A DNA stretch of 64,000 nt from Arabidopsis thaliana (lineage: Eukaryota; Streptophyta; Magnoliopsida; Brassicales; Brassicaceae). Below are positions 24,393 to 35,064 of the stretch, one piece after another. Where the stretch lies: positions 17,987,261 through 18,051,260 of the forward strand of contig NC_003074.8 of NCBI RefSeq assembly GCF_000001735.4, given 5' to 3'. Within the stretch, counting starts at the first letter, position 1; each line of letters opens with the position of its first letter. The translations under genes were made by a program, and so were the position numbers. Under the pieces are notes generated by a model. The model was given only the letters and a program-made list of their open reading frames with translations, was not told the DNA's origin and did no database searches.

Positions 24393-26699
24393 TCAGTTGT
24401 GTGGCCGTGTAGTGAGCGAAGATCGCATATCGACAATAGCAGATTTATCGGCACCAAGCTTCATTGCCTCTTTACTAGCTCTAATGAACCGAGAAGTAGC
24501 TCCTTTGACATACTCATGAGCTTGTTTCACAGTCATCTTCTTTCCAATTTCTTCCGGGAAGCTACTGAGGAAGTGATCACCATTGAGAACCGCTGCAAGC
24601 TGAACCACTTCACCTTGAAACTCAGAAAGAGCAGCGTCTTCTTTAGGCTCAGTGGCTCTCATAGGTGCAACTTCAGGTAGAGTCATGGGACAATCGGTTC
24701 GAGGAGTGGTTAAGTGAGATACAACGTCTTCGAAAGTAGCAGCCCATGCATCTCTATGTGTTAAGAAATTGGAAGAGAGATTGAAGAGTTTCTTGATTGT
24801 CGCTGGTATTGATGAATGCTCGTACTCTGAGCTCTCTGTTGGTCCTTTTGCTTCACTTACGACTTCATTCAAAACATATAATAAAATAAGATGTTATTAA
24901 ACTATATATAGTAAAAAAATATTAAAATCAAATGGGGTCAAAGGATGGTTGAAAAACATGAGTCACGCAACGACGCCGACAAATTATAATATACTCCATC
25001 TTTCAATGGCATAATCAATGGATTCAATTATTTTCTCCACCATTATTAATGAATACAATCTTATAGTTGTCAAATGCCATCCATGTGATTTGGTTTTTGC
25101 AGCCTTAAATTTTGTTAGCAAATGTCAAAAATCTGTCGGAAATAGTAGTAGAAAGTGGAAATACATGAAATACAAATGAATTTCTTTTTTTGGGTTAAAG
25201 AAATGAATAGTTTCAATATTAATAATTCATAAGTGAAAAAAATAGTACGTTAAATAGGCATAAATACTACATATAAGTTTTTTGGTCAGTAGTTTCAAAA
25301 CTATTTATATATCAAGTTCAAAAGCGGAGTGTTCTTGTTAATTTGGAAAAAAGCTTGAGGATTCTACTAAAAAGCAATGCACACTAAGAACAAATTTGTA
25401 AAATTATAATAGAGAAAAAGAGAACTAACCGGTTCCTTTTTGAATCCAAGGCGAAACCATAATGGTAGGAACACGAACACCTAACCGGTCGAATTTAAAG
25501 AAACCAGGAGCCGGTCCAGTATTCCCATCGGGATTTGGTATACCGACATAAGGAGTCTTGACGTGATCATAGAACCCACCATGCTCATCATAGGTTATAA
25601 CTAGGAGCGTCTCGTTCCACTGTGGACTCGACCTAAGTGCCTCGTACACTTCTTTAACCAGCTTTTGACCGTTAGCCACGTCATGCGACGGGTGATCATC
25701 GTTAGCCGGTAAACCTTTGAGATCGAAATACCTCGGTTCGATTACGGTTAAGCTCGGTAACTTTCCTTTGGCCGCGTCTTTCTTGAATTTCAAATCGTAT
25801 TGATGCAAATTGAAAATGTACTTTAGCTGTCGGAGATTACGGTAGAATAATGTGGTCGGAATATTCTGAAAGTATATTCCGAAGTCGATGTCGTTGCTAT
25901 GAAGCGAATCAAATATCGTCTTCTGTGGATACCTGAAATTAAATGATGAATACATAACTATGCAAAATTTTATAATAGTTTATATTATCTCAATATTTTC
26001 TATGGAAACTAATCTTAAAAATTCAGTAATCAAGTGTGAAATTAAACTAATGAAAATTAACAAGGACTAATGAAAATAATAATTTAAAGAAAGAATTTGA
26101 TAATGTTACCCTTGAGCGAGTTGTTTCTTGACATGGCTAGTGGAACCATGTGAGGTAGCCGAATAGACAAATAACCGGTTTGGTTGAGTCGGACCGGGAA
26201 TTGAAGAAAACCACCGGTCGAACACAGCGAATTCCTTAACCAGCTCAGCATAAACCGGAACAGCTTCAGGCCTAAAGCCTTTCATTACAGTCTCCGACAA
26301 ATTTCCCGGCATGGAAAGCGCTTGCTCAACGAAACCCATCATGGACGGGATCTGACCCGGCCCAGACCCGAATACTTGTTGCTCAACAGCTTCAAACGAA
26401 TGACCCGGATCCGGATCCACAAACTCAGCATCACTAGTGAAACATATAGTTTGTGTAGAATTCGGAACCGGGTTACATTCTTGACCCGTTACACCGTTTA
26501 TTGTCGGGTTTACTGAGTTCTTCATCCATCCTAAGAGATGATCGAAAGATCGATTCTCCAACACTAAAACGACGACGGTTTTGATTGGTGATTGCCATTG
26601 ATGAGATCCTTGAGCTACATGTGTTTGTGTGAGAAGACAGTAGAGTGTGAGAAAGTGTGAGAAAGTTAAAGAAAATCTTGAAGCTGATGATGGTTTCAT
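24393..26699 (-). CDS. NPC6: Non-specific phospholipase C
   Basis: Three exons (26110-26699, 25430-25932, 24393-24862) join in frame to 520 aa. The start [10 protein letters not shown] begins a signal peptide (about residues 1-30). The phosphoesterase motifs of the NPC family are present: ENRSFDH at about residues 48-54, [20 protein letters not shown], and [13 protein letters not shown] in the last exon. NPCs hydrolyse phosphatidylcholine or galactolipids to diacylglycerol plus a head group, in membrane remodelling and signalling (family knowledge). It corresponds to AT3G48610. The frame runs upstream of the chosen start, but that part has no signal-peptide logic and begins within AT-rich leader. 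The 3' end lies 289 bp from the SWIB gene start on the same strand. Confidence 0.95.
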
Positions 26700-28867
26700 G
26701 GATGGGTTTTTTCTTGGGAAAAATCTGGTTAAGCTTTTGGTGTAGAATTTGTGTCTGTGGTTTTGTTTTGCCTTAGATTGGTTACATGAAAGAAGAACAT
26801 AAAGACAGTGGAGAGATAATTGTCTCTTTGTAACCAAAATACAAAAAGATAAAAAGTTTTAAATATATAGTATTATAAAGATTTTGGGTAAATGTGAAGT
26901 GTAGAGAGCAAGAACAAAAAAGCTGTGGTGTCTATTTACTGCTTTATTTGTTTCCACTACTACTGCTTTGATTTAGGTGGGCTCGATATGTAGAAGAAGA
27001 TTCTGTTCTCACTGAGAAAAAGTAACTAAAAACGCAGAGATTTACTCGGTCAATGAAATTCTTGAATTTTGGCTGATTTTATTATTTGTAGCTATATTAT
27101 AAAACTTGGAAATATATATGCACGTGAAGTCGTGAAGAGTTGGTCTTGAGAAAACCACGTAGATGACCTCAGGGTTGATGTTGTTTTCTTGTAGATTTTA
27201 GTGTTACAAGTGGATTCCTAGAGTTCTAAATAGTTTACTAGTTGTGAGAGATCTTGACAAATGTATATCATAACTTTAAAAACATAAATTGGATCCACAA
27301 TCCATACAAATGTTTATAACTTTATATCTGAGTTTTTTTTAAGGAGTATTGTATAAATTCTCTGTACCAAGAGTATCGGAAAGTAGTATTAATATACTTA
27401 AAATAATTGAACAATAAATCATCATCATGGTAGTTACTTTTGTCTAAGGTGCCCCACTGATCTTCCATTAGGAAAAAATAATTGGAATTTGGGAGTTAAA
27501 GGAAGAACCAATGCTTAGTGCTTTTTCATTCTCCAAATTTCTTTAGTATTTTTAGTTTTTCTGCCTCAAGTTTAGTGTTTTTAGACCATGTACATAGGTG
27601 ATATAATTAGAGTATCAAGAGTCACAAAATAATTTTTAATATATCAAACAATAGATTTAGGCCTGATACTGTATCAGTGCAGTGATTCTTTTGATACCCA
27701 GTATCGGATGACGTGGAGGCTTATGATTCGTCTGTGAAATTCGTTTTTTTCTGGAAAAAAAAAAACATTTTTCTCTCCGATAGTCTTTCTACTGTTTTAG
27801 CTAAGTAGCTACATTTTCCGCAAGTGAGTAATTTTGCCAACTTTTCGTGATTATGCGACATAATTTTACAGTAATTTTGTAACTCTATATTTTTATAAAT
27901 TTATTTTTTGATTTTGCAAATATTTTTTTTTTTAATGATACCAATATCGGTATCACCACTGGAAACAATTTATTACCAGTATCATAAAAAATCTCAAATA
28001 ATAAATAAACATTAAAATTAATATTAAAATATTGTTAATGATACTCATAGTGTATCAACTATGTGCATGCTCTAAAAATTGTTAGTTTACCATATATAGT
28101 TTATTTTGTGATTCACAAAACAACGGAATAACGAAATTATTTCGAATTTTTTGTAAATTAAATAATTACGTAAAAACGCATTAGAAAGATGTTGAGGAAC
28201 AATTTCATTTCTTCGCTCTTAATCAAGACCTTATTACAAAACAAAAGGAAAAATGTGTAGGAAAAATGATATCAAGAAAAAGAGTGAAGCCAAAAAAATA
28301 GAAGACAAAAACAAGAGACTGGAAAGAATCGCCCCCCACCACAAGTTCACCACTGGGCTCGTGAGTAAGTGAACTGATACCTCATGCAACCAACTAGATT
28401 TGGTCGTGTGAACACATTCATAGTATATATTTGTCAATTGAACATAAGCTTTTTAAGTTTGTCTTCTAACCCATTCTAAAAATATATTTAATCTCTCTCA
28501 CCCATAGTACTGAATTACAAAGGTTTTGAATCGAAGGTATATTATAACTTTTTTTTTTTTGCTAAGTTTATGATTTGCATTATGATCAGCGTTCACATCT
28601 TCGGAGCTAAACTTTTTTTAACAAAAAGAACATAGTGAATTTGGCTACGCCACTGCATTTAGCAATCGAAGAAGCAATTATATTTGCTGGAGGCGCCACG
28701 CCGCCACCATATGAAACACATATTCAGTCACTAGCAGTCCTCTTTCTTTAGTGATTGGCAGGCAAGTTTTGTGACTTAATAGTGTTGGTGTTCATATAAT
28801 CTGCAGAACTGAAATGGTCATATCTTTCTTTTCTGTTTGAGTGTTCATTTGGGTCTGTTTGTTGCAG
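26700..28867. other. Intergenic region containing a MITE
   Basis: The first part is the NPC6 promoter. The centre carries a ~490-bp inverted-terminal-repeat element (27582-28074, listed separately). From 28200 to 28867 there is no coding signal, although this is where the 5' exons of the Omp85 gene would be expected. Confidence 0.5.
27582..28074. mobile_element. MITE-like element with 35-bp terminal inverted repeats
   Basis: The 35 bp at 27582-27616, starting TAGACCATGTACATAGG, pair with the reverse complement of 28040-28074, starting TAGAGCATGCACATAGT. By my alignment 28 of 35 match. The interior is AT-rich and contains several GATACC/GTATC words and no coding frame. This is a small non-autonomous DNA transposon. 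The ends (GAGCATG...) and the TTA/TAA flanks hint at PIF/Harbinger, but the two flanks differ, so the superfamily is not settled. The diverged ends suggest an old copy. Confidence 0.65.
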
Positions 28868-30490
28868 CCTCTGTATCAAACATCCAAATTTGTTTCGAGG
28901 AAGCGAGAAGCTTGATGTTTCATGGGATAAAGGGTTGTATGATTCCAATGTACTGGTGGCTTTTAGGAGACCTAGACCTGAATGGCGTCCGCAACAGTGC
29001 TTCTTCATACAGGTACTCAACTGATCGGTGAAGCTATCTTAGAAAGTGAATTTTCCAAATTATGCTATGTTAAATACATTCAATTTTTTTCAACCTGGTA
29101 CAGCATTCTCTTTCGCCAGAGATAGGGGTTCATGGCACCCCAGTTGACAACTTTTCTCGGTCAGGGAGTGGAGGTGTAAATCTTTCTAAATTGGCTGTTG
29201 GTTTAGACTTGAGTGAGCCAGCGAGTTCAAAATGGAGCAGCACAACCAGCGTAAAGTTTGAGGTACCCGGACATTACCTTCTTCAGACATTGTAGTACAA
29301 TATTTTTCTCTTTGCTGTTTTTTGCTTTGGTGAAAAAGAGTATTATTTTCCATTGGTGCAGCATGTGCGTCCGATTAACGATGACGGACGGGCGATATCA
29401 GAGATCTGGACGGATTTCCTATAACATGCAGGTGATATTGGATCTCGCTTCCCTTAATTTGTTTCCTTAAGCTCTAGCATAAAACTGATATTTACATGTG
29501 TAGAATTCTCTGCTATGCAGTGGAAATACCCATGACAGTATGGTAGTTTTAAAGCAAGAATCCCGGTTTGCAAAGGCTACTGACCAAGGTCTTTCTCATG
29601 TAAGAGACTCATTTCTGTTTCTAGCCTAGGAAAACCACACGGCCATTTTTGCACTAACTTGTCGACGTTACTTATCTTTCATACTGGTTTCTTGCTTTTT
29701 CAGTTTAGTATGCAAATAGAACAAGGTATTCCGGTTGTGTCCAACTGGCTTATCTTCAACCGTTTCAAATTTGTTGCATCAAAAGGTGTCAGGTTTGGAC
29801 CGGCTTTTCCCTTAGCAAGGTACTGACAGAAAATCTTACATACTCTATGTAAACAACTACACGTAGAAAATGCTTTGTAAAGATATCCTAGTTTTGCGGT
29901 GGTTCTTACCTCTTCCGTGACAGCTTGACAGGTGGTTCAATTGTAGGAGACATGACACCTTATCAAGCATTTGCCATTGGTGGGCTAGGCAGTGTTCGGG
30001 GATATGGTGAGGTTGCTGTTGGATCTGGGCGGTCATGCCTTGTTGCTAATACGGAATTGGCGGTACCTTTGGAACGTGGAGCTGTTGCATATATAATTTG
30101 GTCTTCAGAAGCATCAAATGGTTTCCCCTGTTAAGTTCTCATTGAGCTTTGGTTCCTTTTGGTGTACAGAACAAGATGACAGAAGGGACCATCTTCTTGG
30201 ATTGTGGAACAGACCTAGGCTCAAGCCGCCTTGTCCCGGTAAGTTCACTTTACCTTCTCCGAACAAGAACCATAAAGAAGTTGTTGAGACACGAAAATGA
30301 TAAAGCTGTTGCGGAATTGGTTTCAGGAAACCCTTCGCTGAGACAAGGGAAGCCGGGGTTTGGGTATGGATTCGGGTATGGGCTACGGTTCAAGTCTCCA
30401 TTGGGTCACCTTCAGGTTGACTATGCCATGAATGCTTTCAACCAAAAGACTCTTTACTTCGGTATCACCAATCTTGCTTCATCAACATAG
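28868..30490 (+). pseudogene. Degenerate Omp85/OEP80-like outer-envelope barrel gene (P36, OEP80tr2)
   Basis: Exon blocks 28868-29012, 29104-29262, 29362-29431, 29521-29599, 29704-29819, 29924-30071, 30170-30238 and the final block to 30490 encode an Omp85 C-terminal beta-barrel. Recognisable parts are GSVRGYGEVAVGSGR (the conserved loop-6 RGY element), FLDCGTDLGSS and GYGLRFKSPLGHLQVDYA. OEP80-type proteins sit in the chloroplast outer envelope. It matches AT3G48620, which is annotated as a protein in references I recall. Yet the third block is one base short of the phase the next needs and reads into a stop. The donor expected after 30071 is GA, not GT. The last two blocks do not join in phase unless the intron is kept. 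The N-terminal exons are not found. I read it as decaying; a rescued, shortened protein is possible. Confidence 0.7.
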
Positions 30491-31022
30491 TCAAATAGAA
30501 TAAAGCAATCAAGAAAAGCACATATTCAGTAACTTGATTCAAGGATATATTTGCATTTGCGTTGGAGCCAGAAACGTCACAAGATGAGGCATACACAGTC
30601 TAAGGAGATGCTATTAAACAATTGACAGAGATCTTGAGAAGATAAATGAAGTGTTCCCATAGTAATCAGTCATGTAATATTACAGGACTAAAAGTTTTCA
30701 TTGGTTTGGTATATACAGCTGCCAGAGTTTTGTCTGAAAGCTGCAGGTTTCATAGAGAAGAGAACACATTTGATCTGATGGTGTTGCAAATACGTACGTA
30801 TCTATTGCTTTTACATATATACGTAACTATGGCTGACTCTTGACTAACTCTGGATACAAGTGGTTGAACCAAACCATATTTGCCCAGAATAGGGACATTC
30901 TAGTTCCTACCACAACAATTTCCGCAAATTCGTGTTACATTTCATAAACCATTAGAGAGTCTCACCAAAGAGATTAACTTACGTGATACAAGCAAACAAA
31001 CAAATACAACTCCACAAGAAGC

Positions 31023-31391
31023 TCAGAAGAAATTATTGAGCTGATTTGTAAGTGAGCTCTTGAGGTTTGAATACAAACCATAAAGAGAATACTGCTTAAG
31101 ATTATCAACTTCATACCACGAGTTGAGAACCGCCAAGTGCTTATCAGTGCCGGAAAACGCCAGCTGAATCCCAAGACTACAGCCCACTGAACCTCCCCGG
31201 CCTTTACAGCTCGGTGTTCTTATCGCACAAACTTGCTTTTTAAGACACACAAAATTCTGATTCCCTTTACACGACGCACACACGTCTCTCTTCCAATACA
31301 GATTCTGAAGCCTACCTTTCTGAAACTCCATCACCTTAAAAGTCATAACAACACCATAAGTAAGATCTCTTGACGAATCTATACATAACAT
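31023..31391 (-). CDS. Short cysteine-containing hypothetical protein, probably a partial copy
   Basis: From the first ATG at 31391 the frame gives 122 aa; the frame is open a little further up. The C-terminal ~100 aa have strong protein character, with several cysteines (CASCKGNQNFVC, CAIRTPSCKGRGGSVGC) and a tail ending YGLYSNLKSSLTNQLNNFF. A probable acceptor (TTTTAAG then GTGATGG) lies at the start of this part, so the ORF may be only the last exon of a longer ancestral gene whose 5' part is lost or replaced by the Helitron-bearing DNA upstream. It likely equals AT3G48630. I recall a similar gene next to the P39 gene at AT3G44150, which would make this pair a copied block. Function unknown. 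Confidence 0.55.
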   Translation of the reverse strand: MLCIDSSRDLTYGVVMTFKVMEFQKGRLQNLYWKRDVCASCKGNQNFVCLKKQVCAIRTPSCKGRGGSVGCSLGIQLAFSGTDKHLAVLNSWYEVDNLKQYSLYGLYSNLKSSLTNQLNNFF

Positions 31392-31521
31392 GTACTGTAT
31401 AAGATATGATATACAAAAAGCTTTACCCAAGTAAAACTGGTTACGATAAACGTGCTGTTAGCAATAAAAGCCGGATCGACCTCGCTGCGTATTTCCGACC
31501 CGCGAGTGCCAACATTATACA

Positions 31522-32666
31522 TCCTACTATATTATTTGGGAAGTACATTTTAAATGTAACCTTAATTTTTGTAATTAATTACATGATAATGCCATTAGAA
31601 AAATTTAATCAAAAACAAAATCTTTTAATGACACATTAAGATTACCAAAATCATTTAACGACAATATTCATCTCTTAATTATAGGCTTATTGGATTTAAA
31701 GACGGGTCATCAAAGAGTTTCTAACTAAAGCAAAATATACTGAATATTCAAATATCTATCTATTACCAAATTATAAACAATTAAGTTCGTAAAACAATTT
31801 AATATTTTATATACAAAATAAATTAAATCTTAATCACATAAAAATTAGCACAAAAAAAAATATTGTACATTCAGGTCTATAGTATTTTTGCAAGACTTTT
31901 TTGGTGGATTTGGGTAAAAGTGCATTCAGGTCATATGGTACATTCACCTATTAAATAAATATGGTGCACTTCTATGTTATTAGCTAAAATGTTTAGATTA
32001 TAATTCAGAGTCATATCATAAATAAAATTACTATTAATAAAATAAATGGCTTTTTGGCAAGACGGATTTGGAGGGACGGGTTTTTGAATCAACATTAATA
32101 AAAAAAGTAAAATATAATTAATCCACCATTTCAATACGGGTTAAATCTTTAATTTATTATTTTTTAAGATCACTAATATTAAACATATCAAATCATCCTA
32201 ATTTAGAAAAGATTATATAAAACCAAAAATGTTATGTAGTATATATAATGTTACTATATATAAACTTAAACTATAAAATATAAATGTATTAGAGAATGAT
32301 ACAATTTGCAAAACTTTTATATAGAATAAATAATTCTTAAATTTTAAAAATTACTACTTTAAAAAAAAAATTACGGAACGGGTAAAGAAATTACATAACG
32401 GGTTTTATTTTGGAATTGGGTTATATGGTGAATGTATTTGAATCAATATTTATAAAATTTTAAAATATTATTAATATGTTGTTTTAATAAGAGTTAAAAC
32501 TTCAGTTTTTTAACAATTGTCTCATGGATTCGTGGTATAGTGTTACTTAATAACAATTATAAACTGTAAAATATAAATATTTTATAAAAATAAAATTTGC
32601 AAATTTTAATATATATTACTTTTAAAAAATAAATCATCCCGCGGTATACCGCGGGTTAAAATCTAG
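31522..32666 (+). mobile_element. Non-autonomous Helitron (ATREP-like)
   Basis: The left end at 31522 begins TCCTACTATATTATTTGGG, a form I know from Arabidopsis Helitrons. The right end is CTAG at 32663-32666. It is preceded by an 18-bp perfect palindrome, CCCGCGGTATACCGCGGG, at 32638-32655, the expected 3' hairpin. The element lies between A (31521) and T (32667), the Helitron target rule, with no target duplication. The 1145-bp interior is AT-rich and has no Rep/helicase frame, so it needed proteins from an autonomous relative. Confidence 0.9.
32638..32655 (+). repeat. Helitron 3' terminal hairpin
   Basis: A perfect 18-bp GC-rich palindrome in very AT-rich DNA, seven bases before the terminal CTAG. 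In rolling-circle transposition this hairpin is thought to signal termination. Confidence 0.9.
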
Positions 32667-33224
32667 TCCACTAATTAAGGGTCCATGAATGGTCAAATCA
32701 TACTTCACCAAATCTGAATTCACTACCAATTCAAGTAATACTTATTATACCAATTTGCATAATAATTTCACATAAAACCAAATCTGGTACTTTTACTATT
32801 ATTAGTACAGACTATGAAGCAATCTAATTAGTGGTAATCTAGTGAGGTCAACACTAAATCTTCAAAAAAACCAAAGTCAACCAAATCTATACTCTGAACA
32901 GAGATTAATAAAATGTGATTTAACTAAACTAATTCGATTTATTAAATAAACAAAAAATTGATAGAATATATATTATCTTTTCGTTAGAGGTTCCAAGCCA
33001 TACTCTCAAAATGTGAACAGAACTAAATCATTTGAATCTCTCATTCACTTCTCTACATAAACCCCACTACAATAATCACAAATTCACAAGCTACTTTCTT
33101 CTTCATCTCGACAACAAAAATCCAAATACATGAAACAAACAACAAAGAACTGAGAGAGTGGTAATATGGTCCTACTATAAATTAGGACGACTTAATACTT
33201 TACCTTCCATGTGGCTTAACACGA
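32667..33224. other. Intergenic, no gene seen
   Basis: AT-rich DNA between the Helitron and the first At14a-like fragment. The last 110 bp resemble the sequence downstream of the second At14a-like gene (AAATACATGAAACAAACAAC occurs in both), so the tandem duplication reaches this far. Confidence 0.5.
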
Positions 33225-33700
33225 CTAGGAGCTTTATCGCCTTCATCGCTTCAATGTTTGGTCTCTATTCCCTTAGAATACTCATCTTTCTCCATTAACG
33301 TCTTTCCCCTCGCATTGGCAGCCGTTCCAAGCGCAGGAGAAGACATGGTTAGGCGACAACAGGGAGAAATTTAGTCGCGAGAAAACTAATCGCCACTCTC
33401 CCCCTTATCTTTGCATGCTTATGCTTCTTCTCGAGCACTTCTTCCAGCTCACGGATCTTTTCTAAAATCATAACATGATCCTTGTAGACAGACTCGTACT
33501 GTGCCACAAACTCGTTTGTGTATATGAGCTTGTTGAATAAATTCAAGGTCTTGTTGTTATTCTCTAAATAGAGATTAATCATAGACTTTAGTTCTTCGTT
33601 CTTAGACACATGTTCTTCGTAGTCACTAATGTATCTTGACCATAGCTTGGTCAACCAGAATCATGCAGTTACCATTGATATTATACTGGAGCTAATATGG
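33225..33700 (-). pseudogene. At14a-like (DUF677/UPF0496) broken tandem copy
   Basis: The minus strand holds about 100 codons that closely match the intact copy at 34390-35064, including LYLENNNKTLNLF, QYESVYKDHVM and IRELEEVLEKKHKHAK. The N-terminal part is out of frame with stops, the counterpart of the membrane segment is largely missing, and only scraps of the C-terminus (the EAMKAIK-like end and a KTLMEKDEYS-like stretch) can be seen. Flanking DNA on both sides is also duplicated, so this is a tandem copy that decayed. Confidence 0.75.
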
Positions 33701-34389
33701 AATAGAAAATCAAGATTAATACTTAAAAGCAAAAAAAAAAAAAAAAAAAAAAATTACCCCAACTTTTGATAAGAATTTTGCTCAAGAGAAGAGAATGTTG
33801 TGTTTCTGATCTACAAGTATTAGGTACTGGATATTACAATTATATAAGCAACAAAATCAAAAGTCAGTCAACTTTGAAACTACGGGGGAAAAATGTAGAC
33901 TTGTCGCGATTCATAATGTGGAGAGAAAATTCAATCTTGGTACGATTATAACTACGTAAACCAATAGTCGAGTCAACCTTGTAATGTAAATGTGTGGCAC
34001 ACAAGATTAGATTTGACTCGCAAGAATTCTAGATGCGAAAACCCTTTTGAATTGAAGCTTGATCTCTTGCAGAGATAGAGCAAATCTAAACAGAGAAAGT
34101 GAGAGAATTTTATTAGAAACTTAAGTCGAAACATCATGCGCTCTCTTAGCCAACATATTAGTGACTCATGATTCAAACACTTAAAATACATTGATAGTTA
34201 CCACACAATACATTCAAAGTTGGGTGACACTAATCGAGAACAAGAACACAATAATCTACATAGAAGCAAAATACATGAAACAAACAACAAAGAAATGAGA
34301 GAGTGGTAATATGGTTCTATTACAAATTGGGAAGCCATTCACACCATTATTTGCATAGACACAATAATTAAAGACTAAATACTTAATCT

Positions 34390-35064
34390 TCAACTGTGGC
34401 TCTTTATCTTCTCCATCGCTTCAATGTTGCCTTTTGTTGTGTTTCCAATCAACCGAGACAAACCTAACAATGTCGTCTCCATAGAATTATCTTCTTCCAT
34501 CGTCAATTTATAGAGCTTCTTCGCCACCTCAACGCCCCTTTCCCCTCCCTGGCCAGCCATTCCAAACGCGGGATTTAATTGGCCTACGACCGCTACGACG
34601 AAACAAGGGATAAAGATAACCGCGCCAAAACCAAACTTCATTATCCTTTTTCTCTTTGCATGCTTATACTTCTTCTCGAGCACTACTTCTAGCTCACGGA
34701 TCTTTCCTAAGAGCATGACATGATCCCTGTAAACAGACTCATACTGTGTCGCGAACTCGTCCGTGTACATGAACTTTTCAGATAACTTCCTAGTCTTGGT
34801 GGTGACATGATCCCAGTTGGTGGTGACATGATCCCAGTAAACATTAACTTGACACACATATTGTGTCACGACCTCCTCCGTGTACATGAACTTTTCAAAT
34901 AAATTCAAAGTCTTGGTGGTATTCTCTAAATAGAGATTAGCTATAGACTTTAGTCCTTCGTTCCAAGATACATGTAGGCCGTTTGTAGTAATGGTATTGG
35001 CCACATCTTGGTTTAGGACCTTTAGGTCAGCCAGAATCTTGTAGACCTCTTGAACCGATGGCAT
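34390..35064 (-). CDS. At14a-like (DUF677/UPF0496) protein, N-terminally short
   Basis: A single frame of 224 aa starts at MPSVQEVYKILADLKVLNQD. It contains helical, coiled-coil-like stretches (SVYRDHVMLLGKIRELEVVL), a basic segment (KKYKHAKRKR) and one hydrophobic segment (about residues 136-160, FGFGAVIFIPCFVVAVVG). The C-terminus is polar. At14a-like proteins are membrane-associated, and At14a itself was described as integrin-like (family knowledge). The usual ~60-aa N-terminal module seen in the third copy of this cluster is absent. A perfect 21-bp tandem repeat at 34797-34838 duplicates WDHVTT, and a wider internal duplication gives two KFMYTxE blocks. It is possibly AT3G48640. Being the only uninterrupted copy, it may be expressed. 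Confidence 0.65.
   Translation of the reverse strand: MPSVQEVYKILADLKVLNQDVANTITTNGLHVSWNEGLKSIANLYLENTTKTLNLFEKFMYTEEVVTQYVCQVNVYWDHVTTNWDHVTTKTRKLSEKFMYTDEFATQYESVYRDHVMLLGKIRELEVVLEKKYKHAKRKRIMKFGFGAVIFIPCFVVAVVGQLNPAFGMAGQGGERGVEVAKKLYKLTMEEDNSMETTLLGLSRLIGNTTKGNIEAMEKIKSHS
34797..34838. repeat. Perfect 21-bp tandem duplication inside the At14a-like ORF
   Basis: The unit GGTGGTGACATGATCCCAGTT occurs twice in direct succession, less one base at the far edge, and keeps the frame. It produces the doubled WDHVTT motif. Confidence 0.8.

Noticed and set aside
28548-28600. Poly(T) followed by GCTAAG, like a minus-strand LINE tail
   Set aside because: No flanking target duplication could be found on either side.
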